A DNA stretch of 64,000 bases, taken from assembly GCF_003337355.1 (NCBI RefSeq), contig NZ_QPJW01000002.1, positions 1-64,000 on the forward strand, read 5' to 3'. The translations under genes were made by a program, and so were the position numbers. A model generated the notes under the pieces. It was not told the DNA's origin and did not search any database. It worked only from the letters and a program-made list of their open reading frames with translations. Positions 37,304 through 46,940 of the stretch are shown piece after piece. Source of the stretch: Fontibacillus phaseoli. Lineage in GTDB: Bacteria > Bacillota > Bacilli > Paenibacillales > Paenibacillaceae. Position 1 is the first letter of the stretch; each line of letters begins with the position of its first letter.

Positions 37304-38191
37304 TCATTTTGCGCGTTTAAGCCATTTATGCATAAATCCTTTGATTCCTGACAAAGTATCATTTGACCTAACATGTGGAACATCCATATACTTCATAGCC
37401 AAACGCTGTACGTCCCGTGCCGCTGCACATCCGGGGAAAGCAGCCGAAAACGGTATCTGTCTTTTAACCGCTTGCATGACATGTGCATCATCGCTCAAAT
37501 GCCCCAGCGTAGGAATATTAATATCCAAAAATTGTTTCGCGACCAGGCAGATTTTATCCGCCACCTGCTTGGCTTCGGTTTCGCCGGAAACCCGGTTTAT
37601 TACGAGCCGAAACGATACGTCCCTTTCCAGCCCGTGCACCACTTTGATCAGCGCATATGCATCCGTAATCGAAGTCGGTTCCGGCGTCGTAACGACCAGA
37701 CATTCATCGGCAGCGGTAATGAATTTCAGCGTTTCTTTCGAGAGGCCCGCCCCGGTATCAAAAATGATGAAGTCCATCTCTTCCGAAATCCGTTCAATTT
37801 GAGAAGTAAAATAGTCCAGATCACTCTCCGACAAACTGAACAAATCCGCCATGCCCGAGCCCCCTGCTATGAAAGGAAGCCCGCCTGTACCGAGCTCGAT
37901 AATCTCGAGAATGTCGCGTTCGCCTTTTAGCAAATGATACAAGCTGTATTTCGGACGAACTCCCATCAAAACGTCGATGTTGGCCATACCGATATCCGCG
38001 TCGAAAATAAGTACTTTTCGGCCGAGTGATTTTAATGCAAGAGCGAAATTCAGAGTGAAATTAGATTTCCCGACCCCGCCCTTGCCGCTACTCACAGTGA
38101 TAATCCGGGCTGCACGTTTTTTGCCTGATGGTTGTTCGTCGGAATCCCTTGCCGATACCAGCTGTCTAAGTGCATGTGCCTGGTCATTCAT
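37304..38191 (-). CDS. flhG: Flagellar number regulator FlhG (MinD-like ATPase)
   Basis: A 295-residue ParA/MinD-family ATPase controlling flagellar position and number with FlhF and stimulating its GTPase. The deviant Walker A is SSGKGGVGKSNFTLNFALAL; DADIGMANIDVLMG and DFIIFDTGAGLS are further family blocks. The N-terminal arginine-rich region (about 9-30) may form the FlhF-activating helix. The gene starts one codon overlapping the flhF stop. B. subtilis name is YlxH. Confidence 0.95.
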   Translation of the reverse strand: MNDQAHALRQLVSARDSDEQPSGKKRAARIITVSSGKGGVGKSNFTLNFALALKSLGRKVLIFDADIGMANIDVLMGVRPKYSLYHLLKGERDILEIIELGTGGLPFIAGGSGMADLFSLSESDLDYFTSQIERISEEMDFIIFDTGAGLSKETLKFITAADECLVVTTPEPTSITDAYALIKVVHGLERDVSFRLVINRVSGETEAKQVADKICLVAKQFLDINIPTLGHLSDDAHVMQAVKRQIPFSAAFPGCAAARDVQRLAMKYMDVPHVRSNDTLSGIKGFMHKWLKRAK

Positions 38192-39681
38192 GAGCCCTTA
38201 GCTCCCAAAATTAAGTCGAGCAGTAATTCGCGGTCTGCCGAAAGCAGATCATCAGGTACGTTTTGTCCATTGGCAATATAAGAAACCCTCAATGGATATT
38301 CGTTAATCAAATTGTACATTGGACCAACACTTTCTGTCTCATCCAGTTTCGTAAAAATCACTTTGTCCAACCCGTACCTGCTGAAATGTTCCGTAATCTT
38401 CTTCATGTCTTGACTTTTGGAAGTGAGACTGAGCACCAGATAAGTTTCGCTTTGCTCAGAAGTAGCTAGCATGCTATGCAACTCTGCAACATGTATTTCG
38501 TTCAAATAATTCCGGCCCGCCGTATCCATTAAGATCAGATCACAGTGGGAAAGCCGCTGCATCGCTCTTTGGACATCTCCCGGCGACTGCACGACTTCAA
38601 GCGGCACATTCAAAATCGAAGAGTAAGTTCGAAGCTGTTCGATCGCCGAAATTCGGTACGTATCCGCAGTTATAAACCCTACCTTTTTGTGCCCCCGGAA
38701 AATTTGGTCAGCCGCCAATTTCGCGATGGTCGTCGTTTTGCCCACTCCCGTTGGTCCTGCAATGTACACGATTCTGGTGTCATCACGAATTCCTTCACCG
38801 ACGCGTTCTTGCAGGAAAGAAGTGGCTTCCGATCTGATGAACAGATCCAGTTCTTCCTCCGCCAACGATTTTCCGGAATCAATCCAGTGCCTGTATGCGC
38901 TGTCTAACCATTGCTCAATCAGGTCGGGTGATAACTCCTGGATTTCCAGCCTACTTTTGATCGCCGGCAGTGGGTCAGGCAGTTCCCGGTTTTCATTCTG
39001 ATGTCTTGCCAATTGTCCGATCCAGGATTTCATCTCCCGGAGTTCCTCCAGAAGCCGTTCTTCCTTCAGTTTCATATAATCGGCTTCTTTTGGAACCGTT
39101 GATGCTACGGAGGGACTTTTCTGATTCAAATCAGCCTGGCGCAGCGCTTCGTCCCATCTGCTAGCAGCCGTCTCTTCTCTAGCTAGATCAGGTTGTCCTT
39201 TTGCAGAAGCGGTGTAGTTAAGTTCCGAAGTCGGCACCCGACTCGGCATCTGCGCCAACGGAGCCTCCCTCTCTTGCTTCACAACCGGGTGTTCCTGTAG
39301 TGCCGACTCCTGTAATGGACCGCGAGACGCTTGAGCAGTTGCCGTTACAGCTGGCTGTACGCCTGCTTGGCCGGGCTCAGTTCCTGATGATGAGGAGGCG
39401 GAGGCTACCATTTGCGAAGATTTCCGGTAAGCATCCGGAACCGCCGCTCTGGCAATCGGTGTTGCCGCGGTTCGAACCGGTTGAGGCTTCGGCTTGGCAG
39501 CAGAAATATCGCTGCTTTCCGAAGCCGCAATAACTTCGATTTTCTTTTTGCCGAACAAACCCATAAATCCGCCAACCTTCAGCTCCTTGGTGCTTAAAAT
39601 AACGGCATCCGCTCCGAGTTCGCTGCGTATTTTGGACATGGCATCCGGCATCGTGTCGACGATATAACGCTTTACTCTCAT
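38188..39681 (-). CDS. flhF: Flagellar SRP-type GTPase FlhF
   Basis: SRP-family GTPase that sets flagellar position. The basic N-terminal B domain (about 1-200, low complexity) is followed by the N and G domains. G1 is [29 protein letters not shown] and FTKLDETESVG are G3 and G4. 497 residues, longer than B. subtilis FlhF (366) because of the B domain. Ends overlap flhA and flhG, indicating coupling. Confidence 0.96.
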   Translation of the reverse strand: MRVKRYIVDTMPDAMSKIRSELGADAVILSTKELKVGGFMGLFGKKKIEVIAASESSDISAAKPKPQPVRTAATPIARAAVPDAYRKSSQMVASASSSSGTEPGQAGVQPAVTATAQASRGPLQESALQEHPVVKQEREAPLAQMPSRVPTSELNYTASAKGQPDLAREETAASRWDEALRQADLNQKSPSVASTVPKEADYMKLKEERLLEELREMKSWIGQLARHQNENRELPDPLPAIKSRLEIQELSPDLIEQWLDSAYRHWIDSGKSLAEEELDLFIRSEATSFLQERVGEGIRDDTRIVYIAGPTGVGKTTTIAKLAADQIFRGHKKVGFITADTYRISAIEQLRTYSSILNVPLEVVQSPGDVQRAMQRLSHCDLILMDTAGRNYLNEIHVAELHSMLATSEQSETYLVLSLTSKSQDMKKITEHFSRYGLDKVIFTKLDETESVGPMYNLINEYPLRVSYIANGQNVPDDLLSADRELLLDLILGAKGS

Positions 39682-41714
39682 ATGTTCACCACTCCGACAC
39701 TCTGAATTTCCACATTAGGTTCGAGCTCACTATAAGACAATACCGGAATATCCTGCATACTTCTTTCAATTACCTGACGCAAATACATCCGGATCGTCGG
39801 CGAAGTTAGAACAATCGGCTGCTGACCCGACTGTAAAAGACGGTTAATCTGCTCCGAAAGCTTCTGGAAAAGACTCTGGGTAGACACCGGATCCAGCGCC
39901 AAATAACTGCCTTGGTCACTCTGTTGGACGCTTTCCGCAATTTTCTTCTCCAGTGTTGGTCCCACCGTAATGACGCGCATCGTTTCACCTTGCTGAGTGT
40001 ATTGCTGCGTGATTTGCCGGGAAAGCGACTGTCTGACATATTCCGTCAAAACATCCGGGTCCTTCGTGTAGGACGCATAATCCGCCAATGTTTCAAAAAT
40101 CGTCACCATGTCGCGGATCGAAATTTTTTCACGAAGCAGCTTTGCCAACACTTTCTGAACTTCCCCAACCGAGAGCAGCGAAGGGATCAACTCGTCCACC
40201 AGCACGGCGTAATTCTCTTTGAGATTGTCGATCAGCGACTTCGTCTCTTGACGGCCCAACAGCTCATGGGCATGTTTCTTGATCAATTCCGTAAGATGCG
40301 TAGCAACGACGGACGGCGGGTCGACCACCGTATAACCGGACAACTCCGCCCGATCTTTGGTAGATTCATCAATCCAAAGCGCCGGAAGTCCGAAAGCCGG
40401 TTCCTGGGTCTCAATACCTGAAATTGATTCGTCATCCATCCCAGGACTCATCGCCAAATAGTGATTAAGTAATAATTCACCACCACCTACGACATTTCCT
40501 TTAATTTTGATGACATATTCATTCGGTTTTAGTTGAATATTGTCGCGAATCCGGATTACAGGAACGACGAGCCCCATTTCCAAAGCGCACTGACGCCGGA
40601 TCATGATGATCCGGTCAAGCAGGTCGCCGCCCTGTCCCGTATCTGCAAGCGGGATAAGCCCATACCCGAACTCGAACTCGATCGGATCGACTTGCAGCAA
40701 ATTGATAACGCTCTCGGGGCTCCGAACCTCTTCGATCTGTTGTTCCTCTTCCTGGATCTCCTGCTGGATTTGACGGAGATTTATATTTTTTTGCATTCTT
40801 CTTCCGGCAAAAATGAGCAGCCCGGCAAAAGGAAGGGTCGTCCACGGACCGATTGGAGTGAACAGTCCGAGCATGCCGATCGTTCCGGCAACGATATAAA
40901 TCAATTTAGGGTAGGAGAATAGCTGTCCCGTAATATCGTCAGCCAGGTTTCCTTCGGAAGATGCCCGGGTAACGATTAGGCCTGACGCCGTTGAAATAAG
41001 CAGCGCCGGAATTTGGCTAACCAGACCGTCCCCGATCGTCAGGATCGAGTAAGTCGAAAGCGCCTCTCCGAACGGCATTCCGTGAATGGACATCCCGATA
41101 ATAAAGCCGCCGATCAGGTTAATCAGAAGGAGAATAATACTGGCGATAGCATCGCCTTTAACGAATTTACTCGCCCCGTCCATTGCCCCGTAGAAATCAG
41201 CTTCTTTCTCGATTTTGGTCCGGCGTTCCCGGGCCTGTTGTTCATTAATCAGACCTGCGTTGAGATCTGCGTCAATACTCATCTGTTTCCCCGGCATCGC
41301 GTCGAGGGTAAAACGGGCTGCCACTTCAGCTACGCGTTCCGAACCTTTGGTGATAACGATAAACTGCACGACCACCAGAATCAGGAAGACGACAAAACCG
41401 ACAACGGGCTCCCCTTGGGATACCCATGAACCAAAAGTGGCGACAACGTCGCCGGCTTCGGCCTGTCCCAGAATCAGCTTGGTAGTTGATACGTTTAGCG
41501 CCAATCGGAATAACGTTGTAATGAGCAGCATGGCTGGAAAGATGTTGAATTGCAATGCTTCCCTTGTGTTCATCGCTACCAGCAAAATCATTAACGCTAT
41601 CGATATATTAATAATAAGAAGAAAATCCAGCAGCAAAGTCGGGATCGGGACAATCATTAATAGAACAATACCGATAACGCCGACTAGGACTAATATATCT
41701 TTGAACTTCTTCAC
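39678..41714 (-). CDS. flhA: Flagellar type III export protein FlhA
   Basis: Core export-gate protein; eight N-terminal membrane segments, then a large cytoplasmic domain that docks chaperone-substrate complexes. The FHIPEP-family block RFTLDAMPGKQMSIDADLNAG is clear, as is the AGGIIGMSIHG-like membrane loop. 678 residues. The start is GTG with GGAGGAAGAACC upstream. It is downstream of flhB, as in B. subtilis. Confidence 0.97.
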   Translation of the reverse strand: MKKFKDILVLVGVIGIVLLMIVPIPTLLLDFLLIINISIALMILLVAMNTREALQFNIFPAMLLITTLFRLALNVSTTKLILGQAEAGDVVATFGSWVSQGEPVVGFVVFLILVVVQFIVITKGSERVAEVAARFTLDAMPGKQMSIDADLNAGLINEQQARERRTKIEKEADFYGAMDGASKFVKGDAIASIILLLINLIGGFIIGMSIHGMPFGEALSTYSILTIGDGLVSQIPALLISTASGLIVTRASSEGNLADDITGQLFSYPKLIYIVAGTIGMLGLFTPIGPWTTLPFAGLLIFAGRRMQKNINLRQIQQEIQEEEQQIEEVRSPESVINLLQVDPIEFEFGYGLIPLADTGQGGDLLDRIIMIRRQCALEMGLVVPVIRIRDNIQLKPNEYVIKIKGNVVGGGELLLNHYLAMSPGMDDESISGIETQEPAFGLPALWIDESTKDRAELSGYTVVDPPSVVATHLTELIKKHAHELLGRQETKSLIDNLKENYAVLVDELIPSLLSVGEVQKVLAKLLREKISIRDMVTIFETLADYASYTKDPDVLTEYVRQSLSRQITQQYTQQGETMRVITVGPTLEKKIAESVQQSDQGSYLALDPVSTQSLFQKLSEQINRLLQSGQQPIVLTSPTIRMYLRQVIERSMQDIPVLSYSELEPNVEIQSVGVVNI

Positions 41715-41738
41715 CGGTTCTTCCTCCGATCCCGAACT

Positions 41739-42827
41739 TTATTTCACCTTTCCTTGCAACCTGTATACATAAGCCAAAACTTCGGCAACAGCCTGGAACA
41801 GATCACCGGGGATCATATCCCCGATCTCCGCTCTCTGGAACAATGCCCTTGCCAGCGGCTTGTTTTCGATGGTGACAACGCCGTGCTCCTTAGCGATCTC
41901 CTTGATGCGGAGAGCGAGAAAGTCCTGGCCTTTGGCCACGACCTGAGGAGCATCCATCTGCGATCCGTCATACTTCAGGGCTACGGCAAAATGCGTCGGG
42001 TTAGTGATGATCACATCCGCCTTCGGCACCTCCTGCATCATCCGCTGCAACGCCATACGCCGCTGTCTTTCCCGGATTTTGCCTTTAATGATCGGGTCGC
42101 CTTCCATTTTTTTGTACTCGTCTTTGATATCCTGCTTCGACATCTTCAGACTTTTTTCATGCTCGTATTTCTGATAGATGTAATCAAGAACCGCTAATAC
42201 CAACAGTGCGGCCGCGATCTTTATTCCCAAATTCATCGTGACTTCTGAAGTAAAGTGGAACGCCTCTTCCACCGGGATTTGGCCAAGCTTGGCGATGTGG
42301 CTTCTTGCATCCCATATGGTCGTATAAACGAGATAACCAATAATGGTGAGCTTTAGTAGGGATTTTAAAAACTCGACGAGTGCATGCATCGAGAATATTT
42401 TTTTAAACCCTTTGATCGGATCCAGCTTGCTGAACTTCATTTTGAGCGGATCGCCGGTCAGCAAAAAACCGACTTGAGCGTAATTGGCAATCACCGCCAT
42501 CACGACGATGACCAGAAATATCGGGGCAAGCAGCAGTAGAATCTCTACCGCATAATCCCCTAGCATTAACATTACGTTTTCTTGAGTCACATTCATCGTC
42601 AGCCTGTGGTAAAAAACGTCGCTAAACAGAGAGACCAGACGCTCCTTAATATAGCCGCCGAAGGCAATCAGGCACAAAAAGGCAGACAGTAAAATGACCG
42701 ATCCCGATATGTCCTGGCTTTTGGCAACCTGGCCTTTCTTTCTTGCATCCTGACGTTTCTTGGGCGTCGCTTTCTCCGTCTTTTCTCCGGAAAACAGCTG
42801 TAAATCCAGTTCAAACCGAAACGTCAT
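41739..42827 (-). CDS. flhB: Flagellar export switch protein FlhB
   Basis: Sets substrate switching from rod/hook to filament. Four membrane segments occupy the N-terminal two-thirds; the cytoplasmic tail contains the autocleavage site in IITNPTHFAVALKYD. KTEKATPKKRQDARKKGQV at the N terminus is the basic family signature. 362 residues. The ATG follows AAGGGGTGATCGCTG. Its neighbours are fliR and flhA. Confidence 0.97.
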   Translation of the reverse strand: MTFRFELDLQLFSGEKTEKATPKKRQDARKKGQVAKSQDISGSVILLSAFLCLIAFGGYIKERLVSLFSDVFYHRLTMNVTQENVMLMLGDYAVEILLLLAPIFLVIVVMAVIANYAQVGFLLTGDPLKMKFSKLDPIKGFKKIFSMHALVEFLKSLLKLTIIGYLVYTTIWDARSHIAKLGQIPVEEAFHFTSEVTMNLGIKIAAALLVLAVLDYIYQKYEHEKSLKMSKQDIKDEYKKMEGDPIIKGKIRERQRRMALQRMMQEVPKADVIITNPTHFAVALKYDGSQMDAPQVVAKGQDFLALRIKEIAKEHGVVTIENKPLARALFQRAEIGDMIPGDLFQAVAEVLAYVYRLQGKVK

Positions 42828-42844
42828 CAGCGATCACCCCTTCC

Positions 42845-43633
42845 CTACGTCGGCCGGTTCCCAAGCGTACCGAATAAATTGTGCAGCGCTTGAAACATGA
42901 CTTCAAAGAGATGTTCGAACGCAAAGATGAAGCCCGGAACCAGAAGGAGCAGCACTACCAGCCCCACAATGATCTTCAATGGAATTCCAATGACGAAAAC
43001 ATTAAACTGGGGTGCCGTTCGGGCCAGAAAGCCAAGCGCAACGTCTGTCAAAAACAAGGCTACGACCAGCGGTGCGGCCATTTGGAAGGCTAGCGTAAAT
43101 GACTGGCTGAATGTACTGACCAGAAACCCCGAAACGCTTCCCTGATAAATTCTTTGAAAAACATCATTCGATAAAGGCATCCAGTTGTAGCTGCGAATCA
43201 CCGCATCCAGCAAATAATGATGTCCGTTAATGCTTAAAAAGACCAGTGTAGCGATAATATACTTAAAGTTACCGAGTACTGGAGCAGAAGCACCGGTCAT
43301 CGGGTCGAGTACGTTTGCCATACCGAATCCGATTTGAATGTCGATGAAAGATCCGGCAGTCAAGATGGCGGAAAAGATTAGATAAGCCACATAGCCCATC
43401 AAAAGCCCGATCAAAACCTCCCGTATAATCAGCAAAACGTAGCCGAGATCTTGTGGCAATGCCTGGTTGGTTCCTTGAATCATCAGAATCAATAACGCGA
43501 TCATGGCGGACATCCCGATTTTGAAACTAGTAGGAACAGTGCGAGATGAAAAAACGGGTGCCACAACAAAAAACGCCGTCATTCGACAAAAAATTAACAG
43601 AAAGACTGAAATTCCGTGCAGTATGATCTCCAT
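42845..43633 (-). CDS. fliR: Flagellar export gate protein FliR
   Basis: One of the membrane components of the type III export gate (with FliP, FliQ and FlhB). 262 residues, six or so hydrophobic segments; the FliR segments RVPTSFKIGMSA-like (RTVPTSFKIGMSAMIALL), QIGFGMANVLDP and GFLARTAPQFNVFVIGIPLKI are visible. Follows fliQ. Confidence 0.95.
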   Translation of the reverse strand: MEIILHGISVFLLIFCRMTAFFVVAPVFSSRTVPTSFKIGMSAMIALLILMIQGTNQALPQDLGYVLLIIREVLIGLLMGYVAYLIFSAILTAGSFIDIQIGFGMANVLDPMTGASAPVLGNFKYIIATLVFLSINGHHYLLDAVIRSYNWMPLSNDVFQRIYQGSVSGFLVSTFSQSFTLAFQMAAPLVVALFLTDVALGFLARTAPQFNVFVIGIPLKIIVGLVVLLLLVPGFIFAFEHLFEVMFQALHNLFGTLGNRPT

Positions 43634-43645
43634 AATTACTTCGGC

Positions 43646-43915
43646 CTAACCGATATAACTAGATAGATTGTTTAAAATACCGTAGGTGAAATCAACTAGA
43701 GTCGATAAAATCCACGGCCCGAACAACAATAAAGCCAGAAGCACGGCAACGATTTTTGGAACAAAGGCCAGCGTCTGTTCCTGAATCTGGGTAGTGGCTT
43801 GAAAAATACTCACGATCAAACCTACAACCAGACCAATTACCAGCATCGGGGCACTAACCTTTAAAACGGTATAAACGGCTTGTCCGGCCAAACCGATGAT
43901 GAATTCCGAACTCAT
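43646..43915 (-). CDS. fliQ: Flagellar export gate protein FliQ
   Basis: Small two-helix gate subunit of 89 residues. GLVVGLIVSIFQATTQIQEQTLAFVPKI is the FliQ core, followed by the second hydrophobic helix and GPWILSTLVDF. It is between fliP and fliR. The ATG has a weak RBS. Confidence 0.95.
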   Translation of the reverse strand: MSSEFIIGLAGQAVYTVLKVSAPMLVIGLVVGLIVSIFQATTQIQEQTLAFVPKIVAVLLALLLFGPWILSTLVDFTYGILNNLSSYIG

Positions 43916-43983
43916 AACCGTCTTCCCCCTCTTTACACAAAATAGAATGTATCACTTCCAGTTCTTCCGTTCCGATGCTCTTG

Positions 43984-44748
43984 TCATGTACTAAAGCTGG
44001 CCAACAACGATTTGACGATCAAATACCATCCGTCTACCAGAACAAAGAGCAGAATCTTAAACGGTAGTGAAATCATGACCGGAGGTAGCATCATCATCCC
44101 CATGGCCATTAGAACACTGGAAACGACGATGTCGATGATCAAAAACGGAATAAAAATCATAAAGCCCATTTGAAACGCCGTCTTTAGTTCACTTATAGCA
44201 AACGCCGGAACCAACACCGTAATCGGAATCTCTTCATAACTATTCGGTTTTTCCGTTTTGGTATAGCTCATAAATAATTGCAAATCTTTCGGACGCGTAT
44301 GCGAATACATAAACTTCTTCATCGGTACAGCCGCTTTGTTCAACGCTTCCGTTTGGGTAATCTCCCCTTTGATATACGGCTGCAGGGCTACCTCATTTAT
44401 TGTCGAGAGCGTCGGGCTCATGACAAACAGCGTCAGAAAAAGAGCCAAACCGATAAGCACCTGATTGGGGGGCGACGTCGCAGTCCCGAGTGAGCTGCGA
44501 ACGAAACCGAGTACAATAACGATACGGGTAAAACTGGTCATGAGCACGAGAATAGCCGGCGCTATGCTTAATACCGTAATAAGCAGAATTAAGGAAAGCG
44601 AGCTTGTGCCCCCTCCCGTGCCCGTATCTCCCCCGATCTGAATCCCGATATTCGGAATCGGATCCACAGGTTCAGCGTAAGCCATGGAAACCGCCAATGC
44701 GCTCCATAAAGTAAACAGTAATGTTATGATCAGTACTTTTTTCTTCAT
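43984..44748 (-). CDS. fliP: Flagellar export gate protein FliP
   Basis: Forms the FliP5 export pore. A signal peptide (about 1-26, ending SMAYAEP) is removed; the mature protein has four membrane segments. SFTRIVIVLGFVRSSLGTATSPPNQVLIGLALFLT and FLIIDIVVSSVLMAMGMMMLPPVMISLPFKILLFVLVDGW are the FliP blocks. 254 residues. The ATG overlaps the fliO stop (ATGA). Confidence 0.97.
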   Translation of the reverse strand: MKKKVLIITLLFTLWSALAVSMAYAEPVDPIPNIGIQIGGDTGTGGGTSSLSLILLITVLSIAPAILVLMTSFTRIVIVLGFVRSSLGTATSPPNQVLIGLALFLTLFVMSPTLSTINEVALQPYIKGEITQTEALNKAAVPMKKFMYSHTRPKDLQLFMSYTKTEKPNSYEEIPITVLVPAFAISELKTAFQMGFMIFIPFLIIDIVVSSVLMAMGMMMLPPVMISLPFKILLFVLVDGWYLIVKSLLASFST

Positions 44749-45290
44749 GAATCCCTCAACCGATCTGTAGATTGTTCTTCCTGATCCTTAAGCAGTTCCT
44801 CCATCTGGCGCTTGCGGCTGGGCATTCTGTTCAACTGCGAATGAAATACCTCGTGAAAGGACTTTCCTTCCAGTTCCTCCGCTTCTCCCGGAGTTTCTTT
44901 GCGAAAACGGGAGACGAGTCCAGATAGTGCCGAAGCAAACCCGGCAAACTCCGTCCCCTCTTGTTCAAAAGTTTGCTGCAAAAGAACCACTTCTTCCGGA
45001 TCGGAAATCTTATCGACCAAGGTGATATTTTCACCCACTCCGACAAGGTAGATGCTGTTACCAATTTCGATCACCTGGAGCGACTTGTTCGGCCCGAGAC
45101 CGACTGCTCCCATCGTCCGGATCGAGCGGCTTTGGGATAGAACTCTATTCTTTTTCCCTAAGAAACGAATTAATAGAATAATCAGAACAATGATTATAGC
45201 CAATACGAAGATGACCGTAATCAGGTTACCCCAAAGATTGACATCCCCGTTATATAACTCGTCGGGCGTGTCCTCAAGTGATAAAGTCAT
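44745..45290 (-). CDS. fliO: Flagellar biosynthesis protein FliO/FliZ
   Basis: Helps FliP pore assembly. 181 residues; one membrane helix (about 21-44, WGNLITVIFVLAIIIVLIILLIRFLG), then a FliO-like domain with RSIRTMGAVGLGPNKSLQVIEIGNSIYLVGVGENITLVDKI. It has no clear N-terminal signal peptide, unlike some relatives such as B. subtilis FliZ. The RBS is weak (TAGG), so coupling to cheY translation is possible. Confidence 0.88.
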   Translation of the reverse strand: MTLSLEDTPDELYNGDVNLWGNLITVIFVLAIIIVLIILLIRFLGKKNRVLSQSRSIRTMGAVGLGPNKSLQVIEIGNSIYLVGVGENITLVDKISDPEEVVLLQQTFEQEGTEFAGFASALSGLVSRFRKETPGEAEELEGKSFHEVFHSQLNRMPSRKRQMEELLKDQEEQSTDRLRDS

Positions 45291-45299
45291 GAGTTTGGC

Positions 45300-45665
45300 C
45301 TACAATCCAAGCGTTTTGTTGATTGCTTCGATAACCCGGTCGGACTGGAACGGTTTTACGATAAAGTCCTTCGCGCCGGCTTGAATAGCATCGATAACCA
45401 TCGCTTGTTGTCCCATCGCGGAACACATAATGACTTTGGCGTTCGCATCCATCTTCTTGATTTCTTTCAAAGCCGCAATTCCGTCCATTTCAGGCATCGT
45501 GATGTCCATAGTGATGAGATCCGGATGCAATTCTTTGAATTTCTCGATCGCTTGCGATCCGTCTTGCGCTTCACCGACAACCTCGAACCCATTTTTCGTT
45601 AAAATATCGCGGATCATCATTCTCATAAAAGCTGCATCGTCTACGATTAGAATTCGGTTTGCCAT
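45300..45665 (-). CDS. cheY: Chemotaxis response regulator CheY
   Basis: Single-domain receiver; CheY-P acts on the FliM/FliY switch. The phosphorylated residue is D54 (LITMDITMPEMDG), D9 and D10 are the acid pocket, and K104-type lysine is in KDFIVKPF. 121 residues. It lies between fliY and fliO, the usual place. Confidence 0.97.
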   Translation of the reverse strand: MANRILIVDDAAFMRMMIRDILTKNGFEVVGEAQDGSQAIEKFKELHPDLITMDITMPEMDGIAALKEIKKMDANAKVIMCSAMGQQAMVIDAIQAGAKDFIVKPFQSDRVIEAINKTLGL

Positions 45666-45692
45666 TGATTAAAAATCCTCCCTAAACTTCTA

Positions 45693-46940
45693 CTATTGTA
45701 ATTTTTGAATGCGGTCCCACTGGCTAACAATATCCGTGACGCGAACACCAAAGTTTTCATCGATGACAACGACTTCGCCTTTTGCGATCAATTTGTTGTT
45801 CACCAATATATCCACCGGTTCACCGGCAAGCTTGTCCAACTCGATGATCGAACCTTGTGACAATTCGAGGATATCCTTAATCTGTTTCTGGGTCCTTCCT
45901 AATTCTACGGTGACTTTAAGGGGAATGTCCATCAATAAGTTTAAATTATTTGCGTCAGCTTGCCCGAAAGCAGGGTTCCCCAAATTCGCGAATTGTACCG
46001 GCTGAACATTTACCCCCCGACCAGGCATGCTGCCGTAATGCTGCGGCTCGCTGTAAGGCCGTTCTTGGGGCGGATAATAGTACCCCGGAGGCTGTTGCAT
46101 TGGCGCTCCCATAGGCGGCTGCATGGCCGGCGGGACTTGATGTGCGGCCATTGGAGGCTGCTGATAAGCTGGCGCGGGCGCTTCGTACGCCGGTGCAGGA
46201 GGCTCATAGTATGCTGCCGGAGCTGCTGCGGCCGCCGCTTCTTCCCGGGCCGACGGCTCGGAAGACGAACCGTTGATCAGACTGTCGACCATTTCTTTGG
46301 CGAATTTGACAGTCAACAATTGCATAATCGTCGAATCGATCAAATCCCCAATCGTCAGCCGGAACGAAATTTTAATCAAAATTTCGTCAGGAGGCAGGCT
46401 TGTTACTCCGCTTCCGTTCGTCATATTCAAAATATCGATACCCGGCGGGGAAATGTTCACGAACCGGTTAAAGATCGTCGACATCGACGTCGCCGAAGAA
46501 CCCATCATTTGATTCATCGCCTCCTGAACGGCGCTGATATGAATCTCATTTAATTCTTCGTCGGCAGGGTTTCCTTCGCCGCCCAGCATCAGATCGGCAA
46601 TGACCTGAGCATCCCTGGTCTTGATTACAAGTGAATTGACGCCTTCAAAACCGTCGACATACTGTACGTGAATGGCGACATGAGGCTTAGGGAATTCGGA
46701 TTCAAACTGGGAACGCGTGATAATGGATACTCTAGGTGTAGTAATATCCACCTTTTTACTAAGCAGGGTCGACAATGCTGTAGCCGCGCTTCCAAAAGTG
46801 ATGTTCCCGATTTCACCGAGAGCGTCCTGTTCCAGCGGTGACAAATAATCGGAAACCGTGGGTTCGGGAGCCGAGTCCGTGCTCGTTTGTTTCAGCAGGG
46901 CATCTATTTCTTCCTGGGACAAATAATCTTTACTCGTCAA
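45693..46940 (-). CDS. fliY: Flagellar switch protein and CheY-P phosphatase FliY
   Basis: Switch protein of Bacillus type. The N terminus (SQEEIDALL) resembles FliM's CheY-binding peptide. Then a CheC-like phosphatase domain with two active motifs (LGEIGNITFGSAATALS; QEAMNQMMGSSATSMS), a Pro/Ala/Gln/Tyr-rich linker of about 85 residues, and a C-terminal FliN domain (LLMDIPLKVTVELGRTQ ... VRVTDI). TTG start within the fliM end; GGAG lies 9 bases upstream. About 415 residues. Confidence 0.94.
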   Translation of the reverse strand: MTSKDYLSQEEIDALLKQTSTDSAPEPTVSDYLSPLEQDALGEIGNITFGSAATALSTLLSKKVDITTPRVSIITRSQFESEFPKPHVAIHVQYVDGFEGVNSLVIKTRDAQVIADLMLGGEGNPADEELNEIHISAVQEAMNQMMGSSATSMSTIFNRFVNISPPGIDILNMTNGSGVTSLPPDEILIKISFRLTIGDLIDSTIMQLLTVKFAKEMVDSLINGSSSEPSAREEAAAAAAPAAYYEPPAPAYEAPAPAYQQPPMAAHQVPPAMQPPMGAPMQQPPGYYYPPQERPYSEPQHYGSMPGRGVNVQPVQFANLGNPAFGQADANNLNLLMDIPLKVTVELGRTQKQIKDILELSQGSIIELDKLAGEPVDILVNNKLIAKGEVVVIDENFGVRVTDIVSQWDRIQKLQ

